NCBI GenBank assembly: GCA_905215555.1
Contig: CAJMQU010000006.1
Coordinates: 85,338 to 149,337, forward strand
Direction of reading: 5' to 3'
From: an uncultured bacterium
Lineage (GTDB): Bacteria; Bacteroidota; Bacteroidia; Bacteroidales; Bacteroidaceae
Length of the DNA stretch: 64,000 nt
Position 1 is the first letter of the stretch; each line of letters starts with the position of its first letter. A program made the position numbers and the translations under genes. This document shows positions 45,562-54,620 of this stretch, in pieces. The notes beneath the pieces are model-generated. The model was not told where the DNA came from, ran no database searches, and worked only from the letters and a program-made list of their open reading frames with translations.

Positions 45562-47118
45562 ATGAATATCCATATACTTTCTTTACTGGGTGTTGCAACT
45601 ATCGCACAAGTATCAATTGCGACGGCACAGACTGCGCCTAGGGTCAATATTTTGTTTTGTGTAGCTGATGATGCAGGTCATATGAGTGCCTATGGGGTTC
45701 CATGGATAAATACACCCGCATTTGATACTGTAGCTCGCAATGGACTTTTGTTTAATAATATGTATACATGTAATGCCAAATCCGCCCCCTCACGTGCTGC
45801 TATGATTACAGGTAGAAATTCATGGCAGTTGGAAGAAGCCTGTAATCATTGGCCGAACTTTCCTGAGAAATTTAAATCCTATCAGGAAGCTTTAGCTGAT
45901 AATGGATATTATGTAGGCTGCACAGGAAAGGGTTGGGGACCTGGATATGCTGTCAATTCAAGAGGTGAGAACCGAAATCTCACCGGGCAGGTATGGAACA
46001 AATGTAAACTTACGCCTCCAACTACGGGGATTTCTGATTGTGATTATGCAGCCAATTTTAACGATTTTCTAAAGAGTTGGGACAAGTCTAAGCCATTTTG
46101 TTTTTGGTATGGAGCACTTGAACCTCACCGTGGCTATGAATATGAATCTTCTAAGCGCTTTGGAAAGAATATCAATGATATCGATTCTGTACCGTCCTAT
46201 TGGCCAGACAATGAGGTTGTGAGAAGAGATATGCTGGATTATGCAGTGGAAGTAGAGCATTTTGATAAACATTTAGGTCTGATACTTCAGTCTTTAGAGG
46301 AAATAGGCGAACTTGACAACACTGTTATAATTGTTACTTCTGATCATAATATGCCTTTTCCACGTTGTAAAGGACAGGAGTATTATAACTCCAATCACAT
46401 CCCAATGGCAGTCATGTGGAAGAACGGGATAAGACATCCGGGAAGACAGATCAATGAATACATCAGTGTCATAGATTTGGCGCCTACTATTTTGAAGATA
46501 GCAGGTATAAGTGAAATGCAATCAGGGATGCAAGCTATCACTGGAAGAGACTTTGTTGATTTGCTGAAAGATGAAAACACAGGGATAGACCGTAATTACG
46601 TAATGATTGGTAAAGAACGGCATGATGTAGGTCGCCCCAATGATCAGGGATATCCTATCCGTGGGTTGATCAGAGGAGACTTCCTTTACCTTAAAAACTT
46701 TAAACCTGAACGCTGGCCTGCAGGTGATCCTGAAACAGGTTATATGAATGTGGACGGTAGCCCTACTAAAACTGAGATTCTGAAAGCCCGTCATAATCCC
46801 AAAACAAAATATTTATGGCAGCTGTCTTTTGGGAAACGGGAAACGGAGGAATTATATAATATAAAAAAGGATCCTAATTGCATGGTCAATTTGATTCAAA
46901 AGAAGGAATATGCTTGCATAAAAGATAGAATGGAAGAAGAAATGACCAGACGATTATTGGATCAAAAAGATCCGCGAATGTATAATAAGGGGGATATCTT
47001 TGATAAATATCCGGACACCAGCGAAGCCCATGACTTTTGGCACAGGATAAGGAACGGAGAACGAGTTCCGGCAGATTGGATTAATCTTTCTGATTTTGAA
47101 AAAGACTTTCCACAATAA
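45562..47118 (+). CDS. S1-family sulfatase, serine type
   Basis: 518 residues with a signal peptide (about 1-22). The N-terminal metal Asp pair is in ADDAGH, and the modification motif SAPSRA places Ser74 as the residue converted to formylglycine; Ser-type sulfatases depend on the radical-SAM enzyme anSME. 'GKGWGPGY' and 'VTSDHNMPFPRCKGQEYYNSNHIPM' supply the remaining metal and sulfate contacts. The sequence resembles the N-sulfoglucosamine sulfohydrolase-like group, but substrate cannot be read. The modifying enzyme is not in this window. It ends the operon and converges on the HTCS gene. Confidence 0.9.
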   Translation: MNIHILSLLGVATIAQVSIATAQTAPRVNILFCVADDAGHMSAYGVPWINTPAFDTVARNGLLFNNMYTCNAKSAPSRAAMITGRNSWQLEEACNHWPNFPEKFKSYQEALADNGYYVGCTGKGWGPGYAVNSRGENRNLTGQVWNKCKLTPPTTGISDCDYAANFNDFLKSWDKSKPFCFWYGALEPHRGYEYESSKRFGKNINDIDSVPSYWPDNEVVRRDMLDYAVEVEHFDKHLGLILQSLEEIGELDNTVIIVTSDHNMPFPRCKGQEYYNSNHIPMAVMWKNGIRHPGRQINEYISVIDLAPTILKIAGISEMQSGMQAITGRDFVDLLKDENTGIDRNYVMIGKERHDVGRPNDQGYPIRGLIRGDFLYLKNFKPERWPAGDPETGYMNVDGSPTKTEILKARHNPKTKYLWQLSFGKRETEELYNIKKDPNCMVNLIQKKEYACIKDRMEEEMTRRLLDQKDPRMYNKGDIFDKYPDTSEAHDFWHRIRNGERVPADWINLSDFEKDFPQ

Positions 47119-47167
47119 GAGTTTTTTGAGTAAAAAAAGAAAATAAAAGAGTATCTATATGATAGTT

Positions 47168-47232
47168 CATCCGCAGATGACACAGATTTATAATAGTAAA
47201 TAATTGCTATATCTGAAGAATATCTGCGGATG
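47168..47232. repeat. 11-bp inverted repeat between convergent sulfatase and HTCS genes
   Basis: CATCCGCAGAT (47168-47178) and ATCTGCGGATG (47222-47232) are perfect complements 43 bp apart. There is no clear T-run next to either arm. It may act as a two-way terminator or be a dispersed extragenic repeat. Confidence 0.6.
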
Positions 47233-47245
47233 TCAAACTCTGTTC

Positions 47246-50200
47246 CTATACCTTTTTCTGAATAGAATATTGTTTCGGAGTCATACCAAACTCTTTCTTA
47301 AAGCTTTGTCCGAAATAGCGTTGATCTGAATATCCAACCATATAACATATTTCTGAGACAGGATGGGAAGTTTGTTTTAACAGCTCTGCGGCCCGTCGCA
47401 TGCGCCTTTTTCTGATTAAATCACTTGGTGACAAATTTGTTATTTCCATAGCTCTTCGATATAAAGTAGAGCGGCTTATATTTAATAAACTAGCCAATTT
47501 ATCAATATTAAACTCAACATCTGCTATGTTATCTTCTATAACGTTGATGATATTAGCAACGAATTTGTCGTCATCTGATGTGATAAGTACTTCTTTAGGA
47601 GCTATAATCAACTCTTTCCGAATGTTCTCTTTGATTGCCGTACGTACATCAAGTAGCTGTCTTATTCTTGCATCCAGGCTAGCTACATTGAACGGTTTTG
47701 CAATAAATACATCAGCCCCTGCTTCATATGCCTTCTGCTCCGTTATTTCGGAAGAAAGTGAGGAAATGAAAATGACGGGTATTGCTGATAATATCTGGTA
47801 TTCCTTCATTTTGCGACATAACTCAAATTTATAGTCGTCTTCTTTCACCACATCAAAAATAACTAGAGAAGGTATTTTGTCGAGCATGTGTTTTATGTCG
47901 GTAGCAGCTGTGTTTAGTGATACGTTAAACTTATTTTGGAAAACAGACTTTATGAAGAGGTCTATGTCTTTGTCTCCCTCATACAGATAAATCACTGGCA
48001 AAGTTTTATCCGAATCAATATTCAATTCATCCACAGTTCTATCTTTTTGAACAGTTACAGGTAATAACAACGATACAGATTGTGCTTTATCCAATGTTTT
48101 CATTTCTCTTACACTATAATGAGAGTCGCCTAATAGCAAGTCGAAAGTATATTCCTTCATCCGGTTTCCTTCGATATTACGTATGGATAGTTCGCTATGA
48201 TGCACTTTTAGATAATCGTATGCAATTAAAAAGCGAGTGTTTAACTCTTGTACCTTAGACTCGTCTTCTCCACTTCGCGATGCAATAATACTTACGTTCA
48301 GCCTGTAATCATGGGAGTCAAGCATATATTTCACCTCAACCCTACCATTATCTATTATATAGGAAATAGCATCTTCCATAATATTATATAGAGCTACTTC
48401 TATCTTAGTTATGTCTATGATAGTTGTAACAGAAGTCACGTTTCCTTCTATTGAATAAGTTATATGTTTGGTGGCAAACTCATCTAGAAATAAATTGCAA
48501 ATTCCTTGGATAACAGGAATAACATCCACTTTTGATAACTGTACATCATATTCCCCCAAGGATACTTTTTTGAACTCCATTAACTTCGATACTTGTTCCG
48601 ATAATTTGAATACATTGCCTGACATCGTATGTAGCATACGCTTAACATCTGTATTTGTCAACTGATCATAATTTTTCAGTAAATATTGCAGAGGCGCATA
48701 AATCAGAGTTAATGGTACCTTAAAACCATATGACAAACGAGTGTAATAGTCTAATTTCCACTTAGACAATGCATCCTTGTGCCGCAATTTAGAACCTAAA
48801 TTAAAGTTTCGGACAACTAATAGTAAAATGCCTGCAACTATGGTCACATATAAGGAGTAGGCCCACCAAGTTCTCCATGGTGCCTTTTCTACAACAATCT
48901 CGATAGTCCGTATATTGTCCATCCAGATACCCGAAGCATTAGTTGATTTTACTTTAAAAGTGTATGTGCCAGGAGTTAAATCGGAATAAGAAGCGTTATT
49001 TCTTGATGCGTCTGTAATAATCCAATCTTTATCAAAGTCCTCTAACATATAGGCATACTCTATTTTTAGTGGATCTTTATAATAGAGAGAACTGAAAGAC
49101 AAGGAAAATTGAGTGTCTTTATATGATAGCACTAACTTGCCCGAATTATTAATCTCGTGCAAGCGATTTTTCTTCTCATCGGAAAAATTCTCTTTATTCA
49201 GAAGTTTTATGCCGGATATATAGACATTATGCGGATAAGTGTCTGGTGTCAATTGAGTAGGATTAAAAAAGTTGAGTCCATTTACTCCTCCTATGAATAT
49301 TTCTCCATTGCGGTTGACGCATGTTCCCAAAATATACCATGTTTTTACAATATCTTGATTTACATTCAATTCATAATAGACAATCAAATCTTCTAGATTG
49401 ATCTTATAAATGCCATGTAAACTAACCGCCCATACATTCTCCATATTATCCTGTATAATAGCCCCAATATAGGAACTCTTTCTTGAATATGGGAATTCTA
49501 ATCTGGTAAACTTATCTTGCTCAATGTTGTATCTATATAATCCGTTTGCTGTTCCGGCCCATATTCTTTTTTGATGATCTATATATATTGCCGTTATCCA
49601 CGATCCACCAAACATATTTCTAGGGTATAATTTTGTACTTATAACTTTCAAATCGTCGTCCAGTTGTAGGCGATATAACCCATCATTGTCTGATGAAAGC
49701 CAAATGTTTCCATTGCTGTCCCTACAAATGGCTCTGTGTTTGCCTTTCACCTTTTCTGGATAGTCTAATCTGGTGAATTTGCTGGTTGAAGCATTGATGC
49801 TACCAACTCCACCTTCGGAGAATGCAAGCCAGATATTATTGTAATAGTCCTTAAATATGGAACGTACATATCGCATTCCATATTGCTCTAATGCAACATT
49901 CAGTGGTTGATCGTCATAAAAAAGGCATCTTCCCGAATCGAAAAATTTGATTGCGTTTTTTGTGCTGATCAAGAAGGTTTGATCTTTGAATTTGGTGATG
50001 CATTGTATTTTGTTACCGGCCATTATGTCATTTGTATTTCTCCGGTCAACATATTGCGTAATAGTATAGTCATTTTTATTGTTCCACTTTATCTTATTAA
50101 TTCCATTGGATGTGGCCAACCATAAATAATCATCGTCACAGTATATGGAAGAAATAATATTGCTGGATGGAACATTCTTTCCATTTTTACTATGCTTGAT

Positions 50201-51187
50201 GGCATGAAAGTTGGAGGACTCATCATTGTATAAATATACTCCCTCTAATGTACATATCCAAATTCTGGATTTCTTGTCTTTATATATTTTATTAATGGTG
50301 TTTTTCAGTTCGCTATCTCCTGATTTATCTATTAATAATTTATTTTTCAAGACTGCCTTTCCGCTATGGTCATATTCGTATATGGAAATACCATATCCCC
50401 TGGTTCCTACCCACACTTGATTTGCGTATTCGAAGAAGGAGATAACTTCATGATTATAGGCGATATGCTTAAATCCCGATATTCCCACAGAATCCAAAGT
50501 ATCTATGTTACTATATAATATTTCTTCGCCACGGCATATCCATAGTCTATTACGGCTATCAATAAATAATTGAACAATTTTGTCTCCACTATATAAAGTG
50601 TTGGTCTTCGTTTTACCGTCATTTTCAATATGAATGATCACCAAACCTGATTCTGTGCCCAATAAGACTTCTTGATTGCCATAAATCACCATAGAGGTAA
50701 TATGATTATTCAGTGATTCCTTATATATGGTTATTTTGTGGATGAAATTCCAGTTATAGTCAAAGAGGAAAACCTCTCTGTCTGTAGCTACAACTTGATA
50801 ATCGCTGTTACACTGATAAGCTATAATATTTTTGAATTTCAACAATGGAGAACAAAGGTCACATTGGTTATTTATATAGTCGTAGGCATAAAGTCCTTCA
50901 TTGGTTCCTATATACAATGTTGTTTTTCTGTGGCTTAAGAAATTAACATAACGGTCGCTTATCATTGAATGAATTAATGGCTGAAGAGAATAACCATCAA
51001 AAAGAAAAATGCCGTTATCCAAACCTAACCACATAAAGCCTAACGTATCTTGTTCAATAGAAGTAATTGTATTATAGAAAAAGTTTCCTTTAAAATCAAA
51101 AGACTTTATGTTTTGTGCCATTCCATAAAATGGATAGGACAGCAAAATACACAATAGTACTAAGATAACTTTACTAATATGTTTCAT
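47246..51187 (-). CDS. Hybrid two-component system regulator with degenerate histidine kinase
   Basis: 1313 residues. Signal/anchor 1-24; 14 or so beta-propeller (Reg_prop) repeats to about 660; Y_Y_Y domain about 690-765; membrane helix about 780-800; kinase-like region about 812-1050; receiver about 1065-1185; AraC helix-turn-helix about 1205-1313. The kinase is abnormal: the H-box reads LSYGFKVPLTLI, with Tyr820 where the phospho-accepting His belongs; the N-box reads NIMEDAISYI without its Asn; and no DxGxG is seen. The receiver keeps Asp1112 and the KP lysine. By position it controls the 36332-47118 locus. Signalling must differ from standard HTCS, or depend on another kinase. Confidence 0.92.
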   Translation of the reverse strand: MKHISKVILVLLCILLSYPFYGMAQNIKSFDFKGNFFYNTITSIEQDTLGFMWLGLDNGIFLFDGYSLQPLIHSMISDRYVNFLSHRKTTLYIGTNEGLYAYDYINNQCDLCSPLLKFKNIIAYQCNSDYQVVATDREVFLFDYNWNFIHKITIYKESLNNHITSMVIYGNQEVLLGTESGLVIIHIENDGKTKTNTLYSGDKIVQLFIDSRNRLWICRGEEILYSNIDTLDSVGISGFKHIAYNHEVISFFEYANQVWVGTRGYGISIYEYDHSGKAVLKNKLLIDKSGDSELKNTINKIYKDKKSRIWICTLEGVYLYNDESSNFHAIKHSKNGKNVPSSNIISSIYCDDDYLWLATSNGINKIKWNNKNDYTITQYVDRRNTNDIMAGNKIQCITKFKDQTFLISTKNAIKFFDSGRCLFYDDQPLNVALEQYGMRYVRSIFKDYYNNIWLAFSEGGVGSINASTSKFTRLDYPEKVKGKHRAICRDSNGNIWLSSDNDGLYRLQLDDDLKVISTKLYPRNMFGGSWITAIYIDHQKRIWAGTANGLYRYNIEQDKFTRLEFPYSRKSSYIGAIIQDNMENVWAVSLHGIYKINLEDLIVYYELNVNQDIVKTWYILGTCVNRNGEIFIGGVNGLNFFNPTQLTPDTYPHNVYISGIKLLNKENFSDEKKNRLHEINNSGKLVLSYKDTQFSLSFSSLYYKDPLKIEYAYMLEDFDKDWIITDASRNNASYSDLTPGTYTFKVKSTNASGIWMDNIRTIEIVVEKAPWRTWWAYSLYVTIVAGILLLVVRNFNLGSKLRHKDALSKWKLDYYTRLSYGFKVPLTLIYAPLQYLLKNYDQLTNTDVKRMLHTMSGNVFKLSEQVSKLMEFKKVSLGEYDVQLSKVDVIPVIQGICNLFLDEFATKHITYSIEGNVTSVTTIIDITKIEVALYNIMEDAISYIIDNGRVEVKYMLDSHDYRLNVSIIASRSGEDESKVQELNTRFLIAYDYLKVHHSELSIRNIEGNRMKEYTFDLLLGDSHYSVREMKTLDKAQSVSLLLPVTVQKDRTVDELNIDSDKTLPVIYLYEGDKDIDLFIKSVFQNKFNVSLNTAATDIKHMLDKIPSLVIFDVVKEDDYKFELCRKMKEYQILSAIPVIFISSLSSEITEQKAYEAGADVFIAKPFNVASLDARIRQLLDVRTAIKENIRKELIIAPKEVLITSDDDKFVANIINVIEDNIADVEFNIDKLASLLNISRSTLYRRAMEITNLSPSDLIRKRRMRRAAELLKQTSHPVSEICYMVGYSDQRYFGQSFKKEFGMTPKQYSIQKKV

Positions 51188-51517
51188 AGTATACTCAGCT
51201 AAAACTTTACATATAAGATAGTCGCCTTTATCACACCTATATCTCTTCAGGTTTCTACTAATATGCTATTTTCTATTTAAGAAAACAAATCTACTAATTT
51301 ATATTGTTTAATGTGCTATTTAGAGTCTTAAAATGCAAAAAATACATTTGGAATTTGAAATACTTTAGGTTGTGATGTCTATTGAGTTATTCACGTATGG
51401 CGGGTGGTTTCCTAAAATTATTATGAAAGATTAAGATTGTCTGTCTCTATCAGTCTTTATGATAAGTTTTAGCCAGCCTGCTTCGGGGACATGTAATATT
51501 TATGTACTTTTGCACGC
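51188..51517. other. Divergent intergenic region between HTCS and AraC genes
   Basis: 330 bp, AT-rich. It holds a -7 box toward the HTCS (TAGATTTG on the minus strand, 51286-51293, no good -33) and one toward the AraC gene (51505-51512). I see no ORF, repeat or RNA structure. Confidence 0.5.
51505..51512 (+). promoter_or_regulatory. -7 box of the AraC-family gene
   Basis: TACTTTTG fits TAnnTTTG. It ends 5 bp before the annotated ATG, so transcription would begin at or near the start codon. The -33 region is poor (no TTTG at 19-21 nt). Confidence 0.5.
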
Positions 51518-52348
51518 ATGCCGGTGAGTTTATTGGAACATATCATATCACAGTCTTTTGTCTCTGTAAAAAAGATAGAAGTCATTGCCCCCTCAGAAGA
51601 TTTGCAGGAATACATTGACAGTTTCTATGTCTTTCCTTGCTGTAATCTGTCGGATACCTTGGCATATAATGACGGAACACCTATGTTGGCATTCCTGCCG
51701 ACGGCGGAGGACAGCGTGGAATTAGAATATAATAATGTTATTTTAAGTTTTAGCTCCGGCTGGTTCAGCACAAGGTCTTTTGCCAGGATGTCCATACGTC
51801 TTTCCGGACAAGTGCCTTATTTGTTGATAGTGCGGTTTAAACCTGCATCTTTCTACCGATTATTAGCTCTGAATGCCAGATATTTCAATACCCGTCCGTT
51901 CTGGAATTTAGAATCCGTATTGGGTGATGCGGATGCCCTGCTGAAAGATATGCAGCAATGTGCCGGGGCAGGAGCGAGGATACAACTGATAGAAACCTAC
52001 CTTCGGGGCGTAATATTGGCGGAGAAAAACTCCAATAGGCTGTTGGATGAGGCCATTCATTATATCAGGCAGCATAAAGGAACGTTGTCTATCGGTGAAT
52101 TGAAGTTGCACTTAGGCGTCAACTACAAATGGCTGGAACGGAACTTTTCTGAGGCTATGGGCATGACGCCCAAACAGTATTCCTCTTTGCAACGGTTCAT
52201 CAATGCTTATACCGCTTTTCTGATACAGAAAGATTTGGTAAGAGTTACCGCGAATAGCGGTTATAGCGATACGAACCATTTCATCAAGGATTTCAAGAAA
52301 TATACAGGTGAAACCCCGATGCAATATTTGCATGGAAAATACTATTGA
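51518..52348 (+). CDS. AraC-family transcriptional regulator
   Basis: 276 residues. The N-terminal 150 form a DUF6597-type sensing domain ('EDLQEYIDSFYVF', 'GWFSTRSFARM', 'VRFKPASFYRLL'). The last 100 carry two helix-turn-helix motifs, the second with 'NSGYSDTNHFIKDFKKYTGETPMQYL', the AraC signature. No target is obvious; the gene is flanked by the HTCS (divergent) and the HU gene. If transcription starts right after the 51505-51512 box, the message would be leaderless or translation begins further in. Confidence 0.9.
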   Translation: MPVSLLEHIISQSFVSVKKIEVIAPSEDLQEYIDSFYVFPCCNLSDTLAYNDGTPMLAFLPTAEDSVELEYNNVILSFSSGWFSTRSFARMSIRLSGQVPYLLIVRFKPASFYRLLALNARYFNTRPFWNLESVLGDADALLKDMQQCAGAGARIQLIETYLRGVILAEKNSNRLLDEAIHYIRQHKGTLSIGELKLHLGVNYKWLERNFSEAMGMTPKQYSSLQRFINAYTAFLIQKDLVRVTANSGYSDTNHFIKDFKKYTGETPMQYLHGKYY

Positions 52349-52391
52349 TTCTTTTTTGTTTATTTCTATTAAATAGTCTATCTTTGTTATA

Positions 52392-52429
52392 GTAATCCTG
52401 CCCAACACCCAGGTGTTGGGCAGGATTAC
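52392..52429. repeat. Perfect 18-bp inverted repeat
   Basis: Positions 52392-52409 and 52412-52429 are perfect complements over 18 bp with only CA between, giving a near-cruciform palindrome. The core is CCCAACACC/GGTGTTGGG. No T-run follows, so it is not a usual terminator of the AraC gene. Confidence 0.85.
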
Positions 52430-52435
52430 ATGGGG

Positions 52436-52488
52436 ATGTTGGTAGTGTCAACATGGGGGTGTCGGATCTTCCAACACCCGGGTGTTGG
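52436..52488. repeat. Second and third palindromes before the HU-like gene
   Basis: ATGTTG/CAACAT (52436-52441, 52449-52454) and the perfect 18-bp palindrome CCAACACCCGGGTGTTGG (52471-52488). They share the CCAACACC/GGTGTTGG core with the palindrome at 52392. The HU-like gene starts 69 bp further on. Confidence 0.8.
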
Positions 52489-52556
52489 TAACACTGTTCT
52501 CTAATGAAGCGAGGACTATCTTATAAAGAGGTGATAACTATTAGTAAAACAAAGAT

Positions 52557-53039
52557 ATGGCAATACCTTATATTGTCCGTCGCAAGGCGGATGTATCGAG
52601 TGGAGAAAGAAAAGAATTGTGGTATGCCGTTGGCAAGAAATTGCAGAAGAAAGGCGGTAAAACGGAGCGGGACGTTGCACATCAGGTGGCGCAACGGACT
52701 GGTTTTCATCGGGGAGTGGTAGAAGCTGTTCTGGCCGCAACGGGTGAAATCATCGAAGAGGCGTTGAGTGACGGGCATTCTGTAACGTTGCGCGGCATCG
52801 GTTCATTTCAGACGGCGGTCACGAGCAAAGGGTTTGAACATCCAGAAGATGTGTTGCCGCATTCCGTGAACCTGTCGCGTGTGTATTTCAAGGCAGACCG
52901 TATGTTGACGTTGGCGGTGAAGCGTGCGGGATGCCATCGGATTCCGTTTAAGTATTATTTCCCGAAGGAACTGCTGACGAAGAAAATGGAACAGGCTGAC
53001 AAGGAGGGGGAAAAAGAAGAAAATGGATTTAATGAATAA
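52557..53039 (+). CDS. HU-family DNA-binding protein (Bacteroides histone-like type)
   Basis: 160 residues of the 'DNA-binding protein, histone-like' group found in many copies in Bacteroides. The first 120 hold an HU-like fold ('RKADVSSGERKELWYAVGKKL', 'AQRTGFHRGVVEAVLAATGEIIEEALSDGHSV', 'LRGIGSFQTAV'). A charged tail follows, ending in repeated E/K. It is longer than classical HU (about 90). Three palindromes lie in its upstream region and may be binding or regulatory sites. It is 21 bp before the NAD(P)HX repair gene. Confidence 0.88.
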   Translation: MAIPYIVRRKADVSSGERKELWYAVGKKLQKKGGKTERDVAHQVAQRTGFHRGVVEAVLAATGEIIEEALSDGHSVTLRGIGSFQTAVTSKGFEHPEDVLPHSVNLSRVYFKADRMLTLAVKRAGCHRIPFKYYFPKELLTKKMEQADKEGEKEENGFNE

Positions 53040-53060
53040 TATTAGTTTGAAGATTTAGAT

Positions 53061-54572
53061 ATGAAAATATTTCCTACTCAAAGCATCAAAGAGTTGGATG
53101 CTTACACCATAGAGAATGAACCGATTGCTTCCATCGACCTGATGGAACGTGCCTCGCAGGCATTGGCAAAAGCCATTGCCGGACGTTGGGATGCAAAAAC
53201 GCCTTTTACGGTATTTGCTGGGCCGGGCAATAACGGGGGAGATGCATTGGCCGTTTCCCGTTTGTTGGCAAAGAAAGGCTATAAAGTCTCAGTTTATTTG
53301 TTTAATACTAAGGGAGAGCTTTCTCCTGATTGCGAGACGAATAAAGAACGACTTGCGGATGTGGAGAATGTAGATTTCCACGAAGTGACCTCACAATTTG
53401 TGCCGCCTGTGTTGACGGACGACCATGTGGTGATTGACGGACTGTTCGGTAGCGGACTGAACAAGCCGTTGAGCGGTGGTTTTGCTGCCGTGGTGAAGTA
53501 TATCAATGCTTCATCGGCGCAGGTAGTGGCTATTGATGTTCCTTCGGGCTTGATGGGAGAAGAGAATACATTCAATATCCGGGCGAATATTGTCCGTGCA
53601 GATGTGACGCTAAGTCTGCAATTGCCGAAGTTGGCTTTTCTTTTTGCGGAAAATCAGGAGTTCGTGGGCGAATGGGAATTGCTGGACATCGGTCTGAGTG
53701 AAGATGCAATAGAGGAAACGGATACGGATTATTTCTTGCTGGAAGGGGAAGATATGCAGTATTTGTTGAAGATACGCAATAAGTTTGCCCATAAGGGAGA
53801 CTTCGGACGGGCTTTGTTAATTGCGGGTTCGCAAGGAATGGCGGGAGCTTCCATACTTGCCGCAAGGGCTTGCCTGCGTTCTGGAGTAGGATTGCTGACG
53901 GTGCATGTGCCTTATTGCAACAATATGATTGTGCAGACTTCTGTTCCGGAAGCGATGACGGAAATGGATCCCAGTGATACTTGTTTTGCCTGTCCTACGG
54001 ATACGGATGATTATCAGGCGGTAGGCATCGGACCGGGACTGGGAAAGTCGGAAGAAACAGAGGCGGCAGTATTGGAACAGATAGATGCTTGTCAGACACC
54101 TATGGTGGTGGATGCTGATGCACTGAATGTGTTGGCGGGACACCGCAATTATATCGGTCGTTTGCCGAAAGGTAGCATACTTACACCTCATCCAAAGGAA
54201 CTGGAACGTTTGGTAGGAAAATGTCAGGATTCTTATGAACGGCTGACGAAGGCACGTGAACTGGCACGGACGGCAGGGGTATATATTGTGCTGAAAGGTG
54301 CGTATTCTGCTATTATCACTCCGCAAGGGAAGTGTTATTTTAATACGACAGGCAATCCCGGTATGGCAACAGGAGGCAGTGGTGATGTGCTGACAGGCGT
54401 TGTGCTTGCGTTGTTAGCCCAGGGATATATGCCGCAGGATGTAGCTTGTCTGGCTACGTATGTTCATGGCCTTGCCGGAGACATCGCTTGCAAGAAGCAG
54501 GGAATGATGGGAATGACGGCAGGGGACATTGTGAACTGCTTGCCGTTGGCGTGGAGGATGATGGAGGAATGA
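53061..54572 (+). CDS. Bifunctional NAD(P)H-hydrate epimerase / ADP-dependent dehydratase
   Basis: 503 residues repairing hydrated NAD(P)H. The N-terminal YjeF_N epimerase (1-215) has 'FAGPGNNGGDALAVSRLLAKKG' and 'DVPSGL'. The C-terminal ribokinase-like dehydratase (225-503) has 'KGDFGRALLIAGSQGMAGA' and the GSGDVLTG nucleotide loop near residue 445. This is the E. coli Nnr arrangement, epimerase first. Unrelated in function to its neighbours; spacing to the HU gene is 21 bp. Confidence 0.95.
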   Translation: MKIFPTQSIKELDAYTIENEPIASIDLMERASQALAKAIAGRWDAKTPFTVFAGPGNNGGDALAVSRLLAKKGYKVSVYLFNTKGELSPDCETNKERLADVENVDFHEVTSQFVPPVLTDDHVVIDGLFGSGLNKPLSGGFAAVVKYINASSAQVVAIDVPSGLMGEENTFNIRANIVRADVTLSLQLPKLAFLFAENQEFVGEWELLDIGLSEDAIEETDTDYFLLEGEDMQYLLKIRNKFAHKGDFGRALLIAGSQGMAGASILAARACLRSGVGLLTVHVPYCNNMIVQTSVPEAMTEMDPSDTCFACPTDTDDYQAVGIGPGLGKSEETEAAVLEQIDACQTPMVVDADALNVLAGHRNYIGRLPKGSILTPHPKELERLVGKCQDSYERLTKARELARTAGVYIVLKGAYSAIITPQGKCYFNTTGNPGMATGGSGDVLTGVVLALLAQGYMPQDVACLATYVHGLAGDIACKKQGMMGMTAGDIVNCLPLAWRMMEE

Positions 54573-54620
54573 GGAGAGGGATAAAATGAAGGTCTAAAAT
54601 GTTGCGTTGAAGAAGTTGTT

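Noticed and set aside
52550..52557. TATCTTTG on the minus strand before the HU-like gene
   Set aside because: It points away from the gene toward the palindromes with no gene to serve; probably chance.
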